In this document: piece by piece, positions 1 to 12,198 of the stretch
Layout: the number at the start of each line of letters is the position of its first letter
Position numbering within the stretch: the first letter of the stretch is position 1
NCBI GenBank assembly: GCA_000467715.1
Contig: AJFK01000263.1
Span: 1 to 54,439, forward strand
Length of the DNA: 54,439 nucleotides
Source: Hysterium pulicare CBS 123377
Taxonomy: Eukaryota; Ascomycota; Dothideomycetes; Hysteriales; Hysteriaceae
Direction of reading: 5' to 3'
Program-made: the position numbers and the translations under genes
Notes under the pieces: generated by a model
The model's database searches: none
What the model was told of the DNA's origin: nothing
What the model saw: the letters and a program-made list of their open reading frames with translations, nothing else

Positions 1-276
1 TCTAGGACGAAAATCAAGTTTATTTTTTCTTGCAAGGATCGATTTGCACAGAGAAGCAACGCTTCCCTTACAATTTCTAAAGCTGTTCACTTCAAGAGAG
101 CTTGGACCTGGTGAACATAAGATGTCATAATGGGCTCCAAAATCCTGTCTATAAATCGCAGCTAAAGGAGAACGGTAGAAACCCTCAATCTACACCCTGC
201 CCCTCCCGAAACCCTCAACCATCACGCTCCAAAAAGACTCGCTCAAGCAGACCGAATCTCTCAACACACCCCAAAC

Positions 277-730
277 CTAAAACTTCTCTCCACCAGCCAT
301 AGCACGAGCAAATCCGCCAGTGCCTGAAAGCACACGGATCTCAGTGGGCTTCTCGAGGACATTCTCGGCCTCGCCCTGCTTCTTGTACTCCTCAACGTAG
401 GGCATCTTGCCGTGGGCCTGGAGAGCCTCCATGGAGCGGAATTTCTCGACGGCGACGATCTCGTTGCTGTTCTCGTTGCTGTAGAAGGAGTATTCGAGGC
501 AGTCGGGCTCGTTCTCCTTCACTTTGGCGGCGAGGGAGAGGAGGGTCTTTTGGACCTAGAGGGGGAGGGTTAGCAGGGGAGGGGGGTATTGGATTGGCGG
601 TACTTGGGATTAGGAAGTGGGGAAGGGAAGAGAAGAGAAGAATTGCTGGAGAAATAGAGGCATTACGTACTTGCTCCTTCTTGCCGGCGGCAGGATGGAT
701 AACAACAATGATGGAGACGATTGCAGACAT
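277..730 (-). CDS. ABM-domain small protein (putative monooxygenase-like)
   Basis: Two exons: 671-730 and 277-555, with a 115-base intron (GTACGT...CTAG) that joins in phase 0. The 112-aa product starts MSAIVSIIVVIHPAAGKKEQ and continues VQKTLLSLAAKVKENEP, the beta-alpha opening of the antibiotic biosynthesis monooxygenase (ABM) dimeric alpha/beta-barrel fold. The middle has the family pattern of a Tyr-rich strand (LEYSFYSNENSNEIVAVEKF) followed by a helix with HGKMPYVEE. Length matches single-domain ABM proteins of about 100 residues. Family members bind small aromatics or act as cofactor-free oxygenases; the substrate here cannot be told. No signal peptide or membrane segment is visible, so it is probably cytosolic. 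It stands alone with no cluster partners. The family call is from memory of the fold pattern. Confidence 0.75.
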
Positions 731-1757
731 TTTTGCGGTTGTTGGATTTGATTTGGGTAGTGAAGATCTGCTTGATTAACATCAGTGAATCGATCAATTT
801 CGAGCTAGTAGATTTTGCTATACCTGTGGGAGTGGCTTGAAGTTTTGAAGTTTTGAAGAGTTGAAGTTGAGAGTGAGAATTGCTGAAGTGGCTGAGTTGT
901 GAGCTTGTATTGATGATTGAACACTGACGTTGGCTATGATTATATATGCCCTTCCCGCGATACTCTGAGGAAGTTGCGATCAGTATTTGTCGGCCGAGTA
1001 CAGGTTTGGCCCCATCATACGGCTTGGTTTCATAACTTCGTGTGCGGCTGAAGGTCCATCATCAACGCGTAGCAATACGAAATCCTGGGGAATGACAGAA
1101 GTCCCGGGGTACATATTTTTAGACCCTAGAATACTCTGATAGAGCAGGTAATTCATGCATAGAGCTACGAAGTGGGGCGTGAGAGCGATGGAAAGGGAAA
1201 TCCGAGATGCCCGCTAGCCGTTTCGCTCTAGCTGACAAGGCTTAGTGGTGGGCCCTGCAGATCCATGCACCCCATGCATGCCATGTCAGCGGGAGGGTAC
1301 GGGCATTCCGTCGGGAATGAACCTTATTTGATTCCCGACGTACGAATAGGGTCCACACAATTCTCCGTAGTTACCTTGCAGTTAGGACGCTCGGTATCGT
1401 GATATCGCGGCGATTAGGTGAGCTGTCAGACAGTTAGACACGTCGGAGATTTGAAGGACGTGTATAAGGACGCGTTTAAGGGCGCGTTTGGCGTCTGAAA
1501 TAGAACCGTGAGATTTGGTCCGTTCAAAGTGGTGAGATCGGATTCGGATTCGTGTCTGATTGTTTCATTCCAGTCCCTTATTATGTATGCCGATTCGCTG
1601 AAGAGGAAGAACAAGCTCTGTGCGCATGAATTGTCGCCCATAAGTGTACTCCGCCACTCCCGACAATTCATTGAGTTTGAAGAAGAAACGCGTTGTAAGT
1701 CGTTGTGATCGAGCAGACCTCGGGCAAGCAAGTTCGTCCGTAGATCGGGAGCGATCC

Positions 1758-1792
1758 CTCGTCTCTCGTCTCTCGTCTCTCGTCTCTCGTCC
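1758..1792 (+). repeat. Short tandem repeat (CTCGTCT)5
   Basis: Five head-to-tail copies of the 7-mer CTCGTCT, the last ending in C instead of T. It is a simple pyrimidine-rich repeat in intergenic DNA. Confidence 0.95.
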
Positions 1793-3232
1793 GTTGTTCG
1801 GTCCCATTTCGGGAGCTTTCGAAGCTACTCGGACCCGAAGCGGGAGGATGAAAAACTATGTTTCAAAATAATGGAAGAATGAAGGATGCCGTCGAAGGTC
1901 TATCATCAGTACTAGTCAAGCACTTCCCGACCCACTCATAAGCGCCTTCCGGCAATGAAGACCAGGTTCCCAGCTCGCGAGCTTACAATCAACAGCTTCA
2001 AATGCTGGCGCCAGAAAGGCCCAAAAGGCAGAGCTGATTCAAGTTATAAAAGCGGGGAGAAAATGGCTAAGTGTCCTTCTGCGTAGAGCACGAGCAGCAA
2101 GCTAAACAACAGCGTGCAGTACATCGATGTTGTATTCTCCTTTTGGATTCGAGATGCTCGTGGCGAGTCATTGGTGCAGTCGAGGTTTAGTTTTCTTGAA
2201 GGTCTACCGATATCCATTCGCGACTTTGGATTCCAAGTTAGTATGGTATGATGCCTGTAATGTGTGTACGTAGTAGTAAGCCATGACATAAGACCACTGG
2301 TGGCAATGCTGAGTCATCGGCTTGGCTCATCATAAGAAAGAGACTCGGTTGCGCAAATGGGTCAGTCCTAAATGCCAATTCGTAGAGCTGCATATGCCAC
2401 AGTTGAGCGACCAAGTATGGTGGCAGATGAGCTGACACCCCTGAGCTTTAAGGCCGCCATACATCGATGATCTTTGTAACCAAGTTACGATTTTGTCTCC
2501 AATACGTCGACATCATGCGGTGGGCAGTGAAGATGCGATAAGAAAACCCTGGTGCTCGGTGGTTGTGAAAGTGGAAGGTGTTCGTTTCGAAATATGCCAG
2601 GTTATTCACACGTGGGGGTACACGCGCTATACCCAAATATTTGGTAACGAAGGTTAATAATGAGACGTGATAGAATGGGCTTCAAATCTGGCACTCAACA
2701 GCGAAGTAGCCTGCGCAGGATGTAATTGAAGGGAACAAGAATGTTGCTCATCTGACCACGCTTTCGATTTGCAAAATTAAATCTGACGACTTATGTACAG
2801 CGAAACAGATAAAGAAAGCGAATCACGTACGTGTTGTCTTACACCTCATGTAATCCATCCTGCAGCATCCCAGCATGACATGAACGAGGATGAGGAGTGC
2901 TGCAAGCCTCCGAAAACAGTCCATATACATGACCATGGCAGGTGCGTCTTCTAATAATACAGTAACCACTCTAACGAGCGCTTCCGCTCCCTGAGGTGGT
3001 GCCATGGTGGTCAGGATTGCGAAGAAAAATCCGCACGCTATGGGAACGCCGTGTACTCCGTAAGACGAACAAATCCCGCTCGAGGTAACAAACCGAAATT
3101 GAATGCTCGAGATTGAGCGAATGACAAGAAATCCAGGAGCGATTCAGTAATAAAATCGAGTCCTTTCCCTAATGGCGGGTTGCAGGCTTTTCGTTGTCCG
3201 TTCATAGGCGCCGAATCCCGAACCATTCCCAT

Positions 3233-3268
3233 TTTCCATTTCCATTTCCATTTCCATTTCCATTTCCA
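3233..3268 (+). repeat. Microsatellite (TTTCCA)6
   Basis: Six perfect copies of TTTCCA, 155 bases downstream of the 3' end of the Zn2Cys6 regulator gene. Confidence 0.95.
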
Positions 3269-3422
3269 TAACCATGTCCCAGTGCAATTCAGTTTCCGGA
3301 TGACATTTCGTTAATGTAAATTCCAGTAACCGAGGCCTTCCTCTATAAACTCCACGAAAAAGTGTATAACGCTGCGCAAACAGTAGTTAAGTAGATACGC
3401 GATGCCGGCTCCTCTTCCAGTG

Positions 3423-4899
3423 TCATGGACCAGAATAATAATTCGGCAATCCGTGCCCGAATGTCACCTGAGGTCCCCCTTCTTCCTGGACCTGCCCAAG
3501 CGGTGTAGATTCAGGATACCACTGCGCGCTCATTGAACGACCTTGCGTTGGAATTTCGGGACCGGCGCTGTGCATCGCATAAGGATTCCAGGTATGCGGG
3601 TAGCCGTATGGTTGGACAGAATGAGCTAGTATAGGAGCGGAAAGTGGTCCGGACGAAGCATTTGCGTGGCTGCTGGCGTGACCATGTCCAGGATGAGTAT
3701 CTAATGGTGGGGGGTAAGGATACGGAGACGTGCGGCCTCGATGATCATGCTGGGAGGGTAGGGTGTGATTGGGATACTGAGGAAGGCCCTCAATGTTACC
3801 GTATGACATAGATCTGGTCGGTTGAACCCAGCCTTGACCATCATGATGGGTGCCATATGACATATTTGAAGTAGTGCTCATCGTCGCCGGAGTTTGACCT
3901 CCAGAAAGGTTAGACTCACTTCCATACGTGGACGGAGCTGTAGATGGAGATGGTCGCCAATACCCAGCTGACGAAGGCGAACTTTCTGCTACAGAGGACT
4001 GCGCCAAAAAGCTTGATGGTGCCCATTGATTTTCGACTGGATGAGCATAGGTAAAGGGAGGTTGCTGCAATGATACTGCGCTCACATCAGCATGACTGGC
4101 AACTTAAGGAAATGGAATTACGTACACCCACTTGAGTGAGGCAATTGGGAGGGGTTAACAGCATGGGAAGGTAGCCCGGAGTATGGCGCGTACTCTTCTA
4201 TCTGCTCGTTGCTAGATGGTGCGGAATGTCGTGGAGATGAGGGTGTCGATACGGAAGGGGCGCCAGATCCTGTCTCCGGAGCGGCATTTGGCGGAGCTCG
4301 CTGTTCAGAATGGCTTGTCTGTTCAACTGGATAGAAGTTGCATTCCTTCTTCAGTCTAATGCAATTGGAACACCGCCCTTGAGGGTCATCTTGTGCAAGT
4401 AAACATCGAATCTTCCTTCGTCGGCAGTGCCCTATAACCATCAAAGTCAGTGCCTGGAAGCGCTGGGTCGGCTATACCCCTAGATGAAGTCGCTGAAGAA
4501 AGTCGCCTTACCACATGCCACCGAGGTTCGATGGTATCCTAGCTTATTGCGCCTTTTATCGGCCGTTGGCGATAGCTCGCCTGAATTACCAAGAGCAAGG
4601 TTGCGCAAGTGAGGTGTTGATGCTGATCGCCGAATCTCCGGTTGAACCTTTCCCTTGGAAGGCCTTCTTTTCTTGTTTGACTGCGATTGCGAGGGAGGCG
4701 CGGTCGGTTGGGAAGCTGAGTTGGCATCGCCATCTTCTGTGGTGATCTGTGTAGGGCCAGAGGTACCGGCTGCGCCCATTCCAGACGAAAAGCCCAGTGG
4801 ATTGTATGACATCCTGTTGCTGAACTGAGGGCGTATGTCCAGTGGTTGATCAAGTCTCGACGCTACTTTTCTCGCACGACGCTCTACACCCACAGCCAT
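3423..4899 (-). CDS. Zn2Cys6 (Zn2-C6) transcription factor
   Basis: Three coding exons: 4512-4899, 4126-4431 and 3423-4075, with introns of 80 and 50 bases. Splicing rebuilds the zinc cluster across the first junction: C129-x2-C132-x6-C139-x10-C150-x2-C153-x6-C160, with the basic stretch RRRKIR typical of Gal4-type DNA binding. The N-terminal 128 residues are Ser/Pro/basic. The C-terminal 290 residues are rich in Ser, Pro, Gly, His and Tyr, with no middle homology domain visible, so this is a 448-aa nuclear regulator with a disordered, probably activating, tail. The start at 4899 is the first ATG in the frame; a second ATG lies 30 codons further in (MSYNPLGF). The frame stays open upstream through a well-formed intron at 4969-5042, which would be a 5'UTR intron on this model. 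Targets are unknown and no metabolic cluster lies nearby. Confidence 0.85.
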
Positions 4900-4968
4900 A
4901 GAAAGAGCTATGCTGTTGCGCTTCTCCAAAGGCAAACCACGAGTCCAGCAGGCGCATTGAGAGATGTT

Positions 4969-5042
4969 CTGGAATTGTTAGTCGAAGAAACTCGACATGA
5001 CTAGTTCATGGAGGAACGGCATCAAGGAATATTTAGACATAC
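4969..5042 (-). other. Probable intron upstream of the Zn2Cys6 start
   Basis: On the minus strand the donor is GTATGT, the branch site GACTAACAA and the acceptor TTCCAG, all good matches to filamentous-fungal introns. It lies upstream of the first ATG, so it is either a 5'UTR intron or, if a more distant start exists, an intron that lengthens the protein. Confidence 0.6.
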
Positions 5043-8000
5043 CGCGCGACGATTTTCCCAAACGTTGGAGCCCGCACTAGATCTGGTCTTTAGTCGGGAG
5101 TTGCAGGCGGGGGCGGTTGCTGACGATCAACCAGTCCATGGGATTTTAGGCGCAATCAACAATGCAGGTGGGAAAACCGAGAGCAAGGGCCAGAGACGGC
5201 GACGTACGAGATCCTAGTTGATATGGGCTACCAGAATGCTTTGTGCACGAGAGCAACAAGTTGAAGACGTCAAGTACGGAGTTAGCTGTCCACCCTTGAA
5301 GCTGCGAGTGGCGTAGAAGCGCCCATGAGCAAACCAGAGGGCCGGAAACCAAAAAAGAAAATTGAATTAAAGGACATCAAACATCTTTGTGCAATAATAA
5401 GGATTGATAGAGTGGCGAGTGAGCTTTGGGTCCCATCAACTGGGTCAAACATTGTCTGTCAGGGTTCTCGGCGCCGCAAGTGATTGCAAGATTGGGCTAC
5501 GATCCTGGCCTCTTGGCTTCAACAGGATGATCTTATGCCAGTCAGGCAGGAGCTTTCTGTGATCCATGTCCTCGTTGGCTGCTCCGTTAGCGGATGCTGT
5601 GATGAGCGGGATGATGAGCGACAGAAGCACAGTCCATCCACCAGTCATCTTGGCTTTTGTTGTCATGGTGTAAGGACCAGTAAAAACATGCTAATTCAGC
5701 CCGCTGCGCCGCGGCGTCATAGGCTGTTGAGCGCGGTGGTCAGAATGCCGGTCTCTGTTCGCGAGCAAACTGGCGGACATGCCATGGCGAATTCAAAGAG
5801 CGCCGAACCCCATCTTTTTTCTCCTCCCGGAGCCGTCGTCTGTAAGGGGCGAGCGAAGATATGGCAGATGGGACCGGATCGTTTAGGCGCGTTAGCATGG
5901 CCCAAGAGCATTTCTCAGTTTGCGGAAAACGAATCTTCGTCGCCGACCGGGGAGCCATCGATAACAGTGATCGCGTAATCGTATCGAACAAGAAGGCAAT
6001 CATAAAAGGCAGTACGGATGAATCGCTGCTTCGTCAGATTCGCTCTAAAAAATCTTCGAGAGCCGCGCGAGACAAGCCGCGAACATTGAATCTGATACGC
6101 TGGGTGGCCAAATAAAAGTGGGAATAAACCCACGAATGGGGCGGATGAAGTCGTGGTTCTCTGGTTCCTGGGTCGCCGCCTCGTGCGCAGGAATCTGTCA
6201 ATCCAGGTGGTGACGACTTTGGGAACCCAGCAAATCCTCGGTCTCTGCAGCATCCAGACCAGGGGTAAGAAATGTGTCGACATGTGCGCCGTCACACGCA
6301 GCTGGGGAGATTTCTGCGACACATGGCAGTCGAGGTGTGAAAGGCGCGGCCCCTTCTCCACACTCTAATTTCGCCGTCGTCGATCATCAGATGTCACACT
6401 GCTGGATGCATATAGACATGCAGGAGTTCACAGCGCATACGCAATGAATATCTGTGTGCACAGTAAAAGTAATGCACCTCTCCCAAACTGCTGCTGACAC
6501 TGTTGCTGGTTGCGAATAATCCGGTCCGTCGGCTCCTTGAGGTGCATGCGTGACGTTTGGCCCAACTGAACTCTCGATGGCGGGGATAACGAATTGCACG
6601 TGTGCGACTACTCGGATCACAGCTCACTTCCTTTTGTCCTTGAATTTTCGCAAGGCCAGCAAGTGGATAAATTGCTCCTCCCGCGGGACAACGCATCCGT
6701 GTTCCAGCCAGGTGCCCTTTTCAGAGACGATGGAGCGACGCTTTGCTGGATTTGATGTTCGATGCTGGCTTTCGATGTTCTTTTTGAAATAGCAGTACGC
6801 CAATCTTGCCAAGGAACATCCCACGTCCAGCGCTCCGATATCTTGGGTTAGCGGCCTCCCTGTTCCTGCGAGTCTACAGTAGTAGCACCTCCTTTCAGGT
6901 TGCAGGCGCCACAATTGCAGAGGAAGAATCGTCGAATATCAGGCGAGGCCCTGCATCCTGCAACTTTGGTAGCATTCACGTTGGATGATACGAGTTACAG
7001 TACCAGGTCCTCGGTGTTGCTCCGAACTTGAGATTTTGCACAATAGCGTCTTGACCTCTCTGCGGCCCTGGAGTTTGGTCATTTTGGCTAAATAAGGACA
7101 TCTGAAACGTGGCCGAACCGATCGATCCGAAAGATTGATCGAAGCGCAGCTGCCAGGGGTTTTGGAGAGCTTGCACGAGGCTGGCAGCTGGCTGTGCCGT
7201 ACTGGTCTAGCCAGCGCCTGGTTGTTTTGCTTTTGGCGATGGACACAATATTAAGTTACGCGATATTACTGCAAAAGAAACAACGTGAAAGTGGACCCTC
7301 GCGTGGTGAGGTAGGAATTCGCAATCCAAACTCCGCGAGACGTTCATTGGTCGGGGATGGGCGGGATGCGAAGCCAAAGCAAAGTGACCACGACGTGCTA
7401 GCCTTCGTGAAGCTAAAAATACTTTGCTATCGTTCATTAGTGACACCTTCCACTTCAGCCATGGCCCGTTCTCAACACCATAGCAGGCATGTGGACTGTC
7501 TGCTTTTGTAGAAAAAGTCCATGTGTCATGGGCGAGACGGAGCAATCAGGTTGATCCATCGGTAGTTGTCTATGCGTCAAGAAGCTGGACGGTGAATCGC
7601 TCGTCTGGCTCCTGGCCTAGCACCTACAGTTCCCGCACCAGTGTAGACGATACCACATCCAGCAACGTTGTTGGGGTTTCTGGGTCGCCTCGGTCAACTT
7701 TAAGTTTGCTCTCGTATGAGTTGAATTGGCATCTAGAGTGTCTAGTCAAGGGCTGGCAAGCTTCTACTGATTCGTTTAGGAACACCAGGATTCAGGAATG
7801 ACATAGTATCCTTACCACTACGTCTTAGTCGGATAGAGAGACATCGCTCACGGCATCCAGGACCCCACTCCTCCTCCCTCTGGCCGGCTACGACGTTTCC
7901 GTGGCTTTAACGATAGCCGACGATGCAGTCGATAGGTAAAGAGTAGCGAGGTTGGTGCAACATCATGCGCGTAAGATGTTCGATGGGTGGATTGTGGGTG

Positions 8001-8467
8001 GTCAACAAGAACCTTGGAGGTGAGGATTAACATCGAGCAAGCGTCGAATACGGAAAGGACGTCGCACACCACCACAATTTATCCGCGACCTCCGATCCTG
8101 GTTCTGTAATTCTTCCAGAAGTTCAACCTCCAACGAACATCTTGTAACACCAACTCTGATCCTCCACATCTTCGCCATTGTGCGACATCAAATCAATGAC
8201 CCACGCCACAACGTAATCATCAATGCATGGCCTTCTTCAGATCACTCGCCTTTTCTCCGTGGATATATCCAACCATTCGAACTCTAAATATAAGCACAGG
8301 TTGAATGTCCGTTTAAATGGCATTCAGCATTTACCGTTTACGAGATCTAGCGGAGTCTGTGTCCTTCTGCAGCTTACTTGCAAATCATGCAATTCTCTCC
8401 ATGTGCTGGCGCCAGCGCAGCAGCATCATTCAACCCGGTTTACTTCCTTTAGGATTTGATTCACGTA
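5043..8467. other. Gene-poor stretch, nothing convincing
   Basis: About 3.4 kb with many short frames on both strands but no recognisable domain. The only frame with protein-like character is a short one with a possible signal peptide at 5445-5666 (minus). A minus-strand frame around 5740-6110 contains phrases such as ITVIDGSPVGDEDSFSAN that look coding, but I could not assign them or build exons. Confidence 0.4.
5445..5666 (-). CDS. Possible small secreted protein (73 aa)
   Basis: A single short frame starts MTTKAKMTGGWTVLLSL, with a hydrophobic core (WTVLLSLIIPLITASANG) and a plausible signal-peptidase site after the Ala/Gly stretch. The remaining ~45 residues are charged with no Cys pairs, which is unlike most fungal effectors. 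A second ATG at codon 7 gives a cleaner signal peptide. No family is recognised and a chance frame of this size is quite possible. It is kept only because of the N-terminal hydrophobic pattern. Confidence 0.2.
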   Translation of the reverse strand: MTTKAKMTGGWTVLLSLIIPLITASANGAANEDMDHRKLLPDWHKIILLKPRGQDRSPILQSLAAPRTLTDNV

Positions 8468-8850
8468 ATGCGAGTCGACTCGGCTTCGGCTTGTGGAAAG
8501 GCGGCTCTGTTACTCAAGCTGACAACCCGACCGATACTCACGGTGCCGACTGCATCTGGTCAAGCACCATGAGAAGGATTCTGTCTCTCCCCGCGAATTT
8601 GTCACACTACCCTCCGCAATACAGTGGATTGGGCATACGTCAACTTCAGCGAGACCCAAGCAACCTTTTACAGATGCTCAATGGTTCGTTACTTTTCTTC
8701 GTCATCACACCTCACGCAGTTTCCTTTCCAGTTAACCGGCATAAAAGCTTTCTTTTCTAGGCGAATGATTTCCGCGATTCAGCGTCTAATTGCAGGCACA
8801 CAAAAGACCAGCTTCTTTGGAGTGTCATTCCTGTCCATGAATATCTCTAG
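8468..8850 (+). CDS. Possible spliced small protein (79 aa), unknown
   Basis: Three exons fit in one consistent frame: 8468-8558, 8625-8683 and 8761-8850. The introns are 66 bases (donor GTCAAG, weak; acceptor ATACAG) and 77 bases (donor GTTCGT, branch GTTAACC, acceptor TTCTAG). Exons two and three read like real protein: VDWAYVNFSETQATFYRCSM, then ANDFRDSASNCRHTKDQLLW, ending PVHEYL. The first exon begins at an ATG but is less convincing. Two independent splice joins keeping one frame is the main support. I do not recognise the family. It could also be the 3' remnant of a larger decayed gene, because protein-like phrases also occur just upstream in another frame (8450-8560). Confidence 0.35.
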
Positions 8851-11033
8851 AGCTAATCAGTCTCCCAAAGGAAATGCGTCGCCACAATCTGCATAGCTAG
8901 AATTCCTCCACCATTCAAACCACGTGCGCCCACGCGCATCCACACTTATGCCAAGGGACCATTTCCAGAATCCCGAATTGAAGGCTAATCATAGGCACAC
9001 TATCCTCCTTTTATTCGTAAAATCTCTATTATGAACGTTCTCGCATCCTTTCGGCCCCCCAGCCACTGCCACTACCGACTTCGCCGTGCTTCAGGCCCCT
9101 TCTTGATCAACCCCGCCTTGCTGGAGATAAGATCTAAATTAGAACTCCTAGAGGTATGATCTGCGCCGGTAAGGTTACCTTAGAACCTAAGAAATCCTTC
9201 TATCGATTCCAAATCACTCTCTTGGCGTTTTGGAGAGTTGGAGAAGATGCCGATGGTTGGCCGAGAATCGCCCGAATAATTGGGGATTTGAGGTAAATGT
9301 AGGAATAACAAATAAGATCGCAAGATGAAGGGAGTGTTTTTTCCGCAAGCTTAAAAAGCTTCGAAAAATCCGTTTCTTTCCTAAGATGAAAATCTCGAAG
9401 GTTATAAAAGGAGCGTTCCTTCTTTAAGCCAATCCTAAAATCCAAATCTTAATGTTCATAAACGAGGCATCGCTTCTCGAATCAACCCGTCATCCTCCTA
9501 AGACCTAAAATCTGATATTTATAAAGGGAATGTTGCTTCTCTAAGTGAATTCTTCTTCGTATCGCATTCAGTAATTTCATTCATCACGAGTGTTTCCTAG
9601 TGCCAGATCCTGGTCCTATCTCCCGCATCGAACTCTTTAGTCCGAAGAATACGAGAATTGAGAACATACCTTCCATTCTATCCGCGACCTTACTCTTCAG
9701 TATGTAGTGGCATCCGAGCCTTCACCCCTCGCAGCAACAGTACCACCAAAACACATCCAAACCTCTCCTTCATCCTCCAGTTCCGACAAAAGCACTACGT
9801 CAGTATCTCCTTCGGATGGTCAGCCGGGCCATAAAGCTGCAGCTACAACCACTCAATTCCTCCCGATTTGCTGGCTCTACTGCATCTCCGTTGGCAGATC
9901 GCGCATTGCATGTGGGCAAGGGTGCACTGAGATGGGTTCAGCGGCTTCCACGTTTTCTTGGCTCCACACCGCCGCTGCTTCAGCGTCGGAAAGCCAGAGC
10001 ATTCGTCACTCGAATTCTGCGTTGCGCGTTGGCGGTCGTCGTACAGAGGTGCGGGGAGCGCAACTGCAGCCGCCACCGCCTGGGCTGCATCCTACTTGGC
10101 TTTCCCTTAAATGTATCACATAGCCGAGTACCTCAGTTTTCCGAAAGAGGATTCCCAAAAGCGGTGATGTCAAGACAACTTCCTGATCATGTAGTCGAAT
10201 GCGCAGTAGCGACCATTCAAGAAGGGTTTAGGGTTAACGACGAGAACAATACACTAGGAGCAGACATGGTAGTATATGCGAGGTCTACTACTATGCGGAT
10301 CTAATACCAGGGTCGTCGATCATAGCGGTCGCGATTTAAGAGGCTCTTTGGAAGTACAGATCATGGCCTAGTAACACCTTTAGGCTCGTGTCACATGGTG
10401 GGGCCGTTGTTCTCGGGGTTGTGCGACGGTTTGAAGTGAACGGGTGGGAGAAGAGAGTGACATGCGAGGGTTGAGATATCGGAATGCAAGGATTGAAATT
10501 GAATGAGTGATTAATAAGTACGGAGGAAATGGCGGAAGAAAAGGATTGTGCTGGGTGTAAGAAAAAGAACATTATCTAAATAGCGTATGAACTATTAACA
10601 TCGCTGGCGTTTCTACAAGTATTGGGTATCCATAGTATAAAGCACTCGCGAGGCATGAACGAGGAAACTCCACCGACCGGTCCAGACCCCAACCCAATCC
10701 CATCTATGCAGCAAAGACATTAACCTTCGTAAAGTGAATGGAGAAATTAAGGAAACGCGTTACCCGTAACACCAAATAAACGAACCCAGCAAGGTCACGG
10801 GAAGAAACAAAAACTAACTCATCCGGACCCTGCATGTTCTCGGGAAAATCGTGGATCACTGCATCGGCAATCTGGGGCGCCGTACCCATGGGTATGGTAT
10901 ATAGCACCAAAACCAAACTCCAAACGCCCAACTGCAACGTCGCCCCACCATTGCGAAAACTACCTCTCGTCAACCAACCTCAGCGGAAGTCTTCAAAAGT
11001 CCATAACGCCGATACGCTGCTGAAATATTTTGC
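8851..11033. other. Intergenic with degenerate repeat, no gene recognised
   Basis: AT-rich DNA at 9120-9560 carries diverged repeat units, listed separately. At 9700-10300 two overlapping plus-strand frames rich in Ser and Thr exist but show no domain or splice logic. Nothing else is supported before the 3' end of the GH76 gene. Confidence 0.4.
9376..9550. repeat. Degenerate tandem-like repeat, three units
   Basis: Three diverged copies begin AAAATC at 9389, 9437 and 9507. Each continues through a TATAAA-like or TTCATAAA block, a GGA/GGC..GTT or CGCTTC block, and a CTTCTxTAAGxxAAT-like or CTCGAATCA end. Spacing is 48 and 70 bases, so the units are not uniform. It may be a relic of an old repeat eroded by mutation. 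Confidence 0.4.
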
Positions 11034-12198
11034 TCATGCCACGATCGCTGCAGCGACAAGGGCATCAAGAGCAGAGCTATGGCTGGGTGCACTGACCGTG
11101 CCGAGCGGACCTTGCCAATGCGGGCCGAGAAGACCGCTGCCGTCTTTGTCTTTACTCCAGATGGTATCGGCATTCTTCTTGAGGAAGTTTGAATAAGCGG
11201 AGTTCGGGGCTGCCTGGTTGAGAGCCGCGAGGTTACGAACGAAAACACCCTTGAATTGCGCGAGTGTGTCGTCTTCATTGACGCCGCCGGTTTCAGTTAG
11301 GATACCATTGGAGTCCGACAGGGCTTTGATGGATGCTTGCGCGATGGTGTTGGCGGAATTGATGTATTGGTTGTCGCCAGTTGCTTTGGTGAGTTCGACA
11401 AGGCCGCTAAGTACCACGCCTTGGTTGTAGGTGAAAACCGTTTTGCCATTGTTTTTGCATGTATTTGTGTCGATGCCGTCGTTTATGGTGTTTTGGGCGT
11501 TGATGACTCCAATCTTGGAGAACCAGCTCCATTCCATTTGCGCCCAGTGGACGTAATTGGTCTTCTGGTCTGGCACCCGGTTTGCGAGATGAGATGCGAC
11601 GGAGAGGAAGAGTTCATTTGAGATGGCGGAGATGTAACTCTTCTTTTTATCCCACCAGAGACCCCCGTTGCTGGATCAAGTTAGTCTGTCGTCATGTGTC
11701 TGGCGGAGGAAAGACCTACCATGGTGTACTCCAGCCAGTAGTCATATCATCAAAGATTGACTGGGCTGTCTTCAGATATTTGGCGTCCCCGGTCATGTCA
11801 TAAGTAGCAATCCAGGCAAGTGCCCACCAGCCTTCATCATCGTAGAAGCCATTGGTCCATCCGTTGCTGTTCTGGCTAGGAGCTTTGGAATAAGTGGTGG
11901 AAGCGATCTGGGCTGCAGTACTCTTGAAGGAGCCATCGGCTGCTCCCAGGTTCACTATAGTAGTCAATGTATTGGCAGAATTCCACCAGTTCTTGCTCCT
12001 GGGATGGATTAGCTGGGGCCTACTGACGGGGTAGGGCTGGGAGACTTACCAAAGACCAGTGTTTGTATCGTACCACTTGTTGTTCAATGTCTTGATTGCA
12101 CTCTCAGCATTTATGACATATGTGCTTGCATCAGTATCTGCAAAGACAACAAAGGCCTGGGAAAGCAGGATTGGCAAGGATGCTTTCAAGTATTTCAT
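11034..12198 (-). CDS. GH76 family alpha-1,6-mannanase-like secreted protein
   Basis: Three exons: 12050-12198, 11720-11998 and 11034-11670, with introns of 51 and 49 bases and consistent phases, giving 354 aa. A signal peptide is seen at residues 1-20 (MKYLKASLPILLSQAFVVFA). The glycoside hydrolase 76 signature is clear: the catalytic Asp pair lies in GFYDDEGWWALAWI (D103, D104), followed by CNGGLWWDKKKSY and later VFTYNQGVVLSGL and GVFVRNLAAL. Family members hydrolyse alpha-1,6-mannan or, in the Dfg5/Dcw1 branch, transfer GPI-anchored proteins to the cell wall. This protein ends soon after the domain (DALVAAAIVA) with no GPI-attachment tail, so it is likely a freely secreted enzyme. It is alone in a gene-poor stretch and looks intact. 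Confidence 0.9.

Larger units (their letters stand above)
731..3422. other. Intergenic, no gene recognised; two simple repeats
   Basis: About 2.7 kb between the ABM gene promoter and the 3' end of the Zn2Cys6 gene. Open frames are short, overlap in opposite frames and look like no family. It holds a 7-base tandem repeat near 1758 and a TTTCCA repeat near 3233. The first 200 bases beyond the ABM start are presumably its promoter. Confidence 0.5.

Noticed and set aside
5484-5978. 164-codon plus-strand frame
   Set aside because: No domain, overlaps other frames in both directions, no splice or promoter context.
9707-10304. Two overlapping plus-strand frames of 138 and 162 codons, Ser/Thr/Arg-rich
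   Set aside because: No domain and no consistent splicing; amino-acid bias looks like low-complexity GC-rich DNA.
10704-10973. 89-codon minus-strand frame after the GH76 stop as a C-terminal extension or separate gene
   Set aside because: GH76 ends naturally with a stop at 11034; the frame has hydrophobic patches but no domain or splice link.
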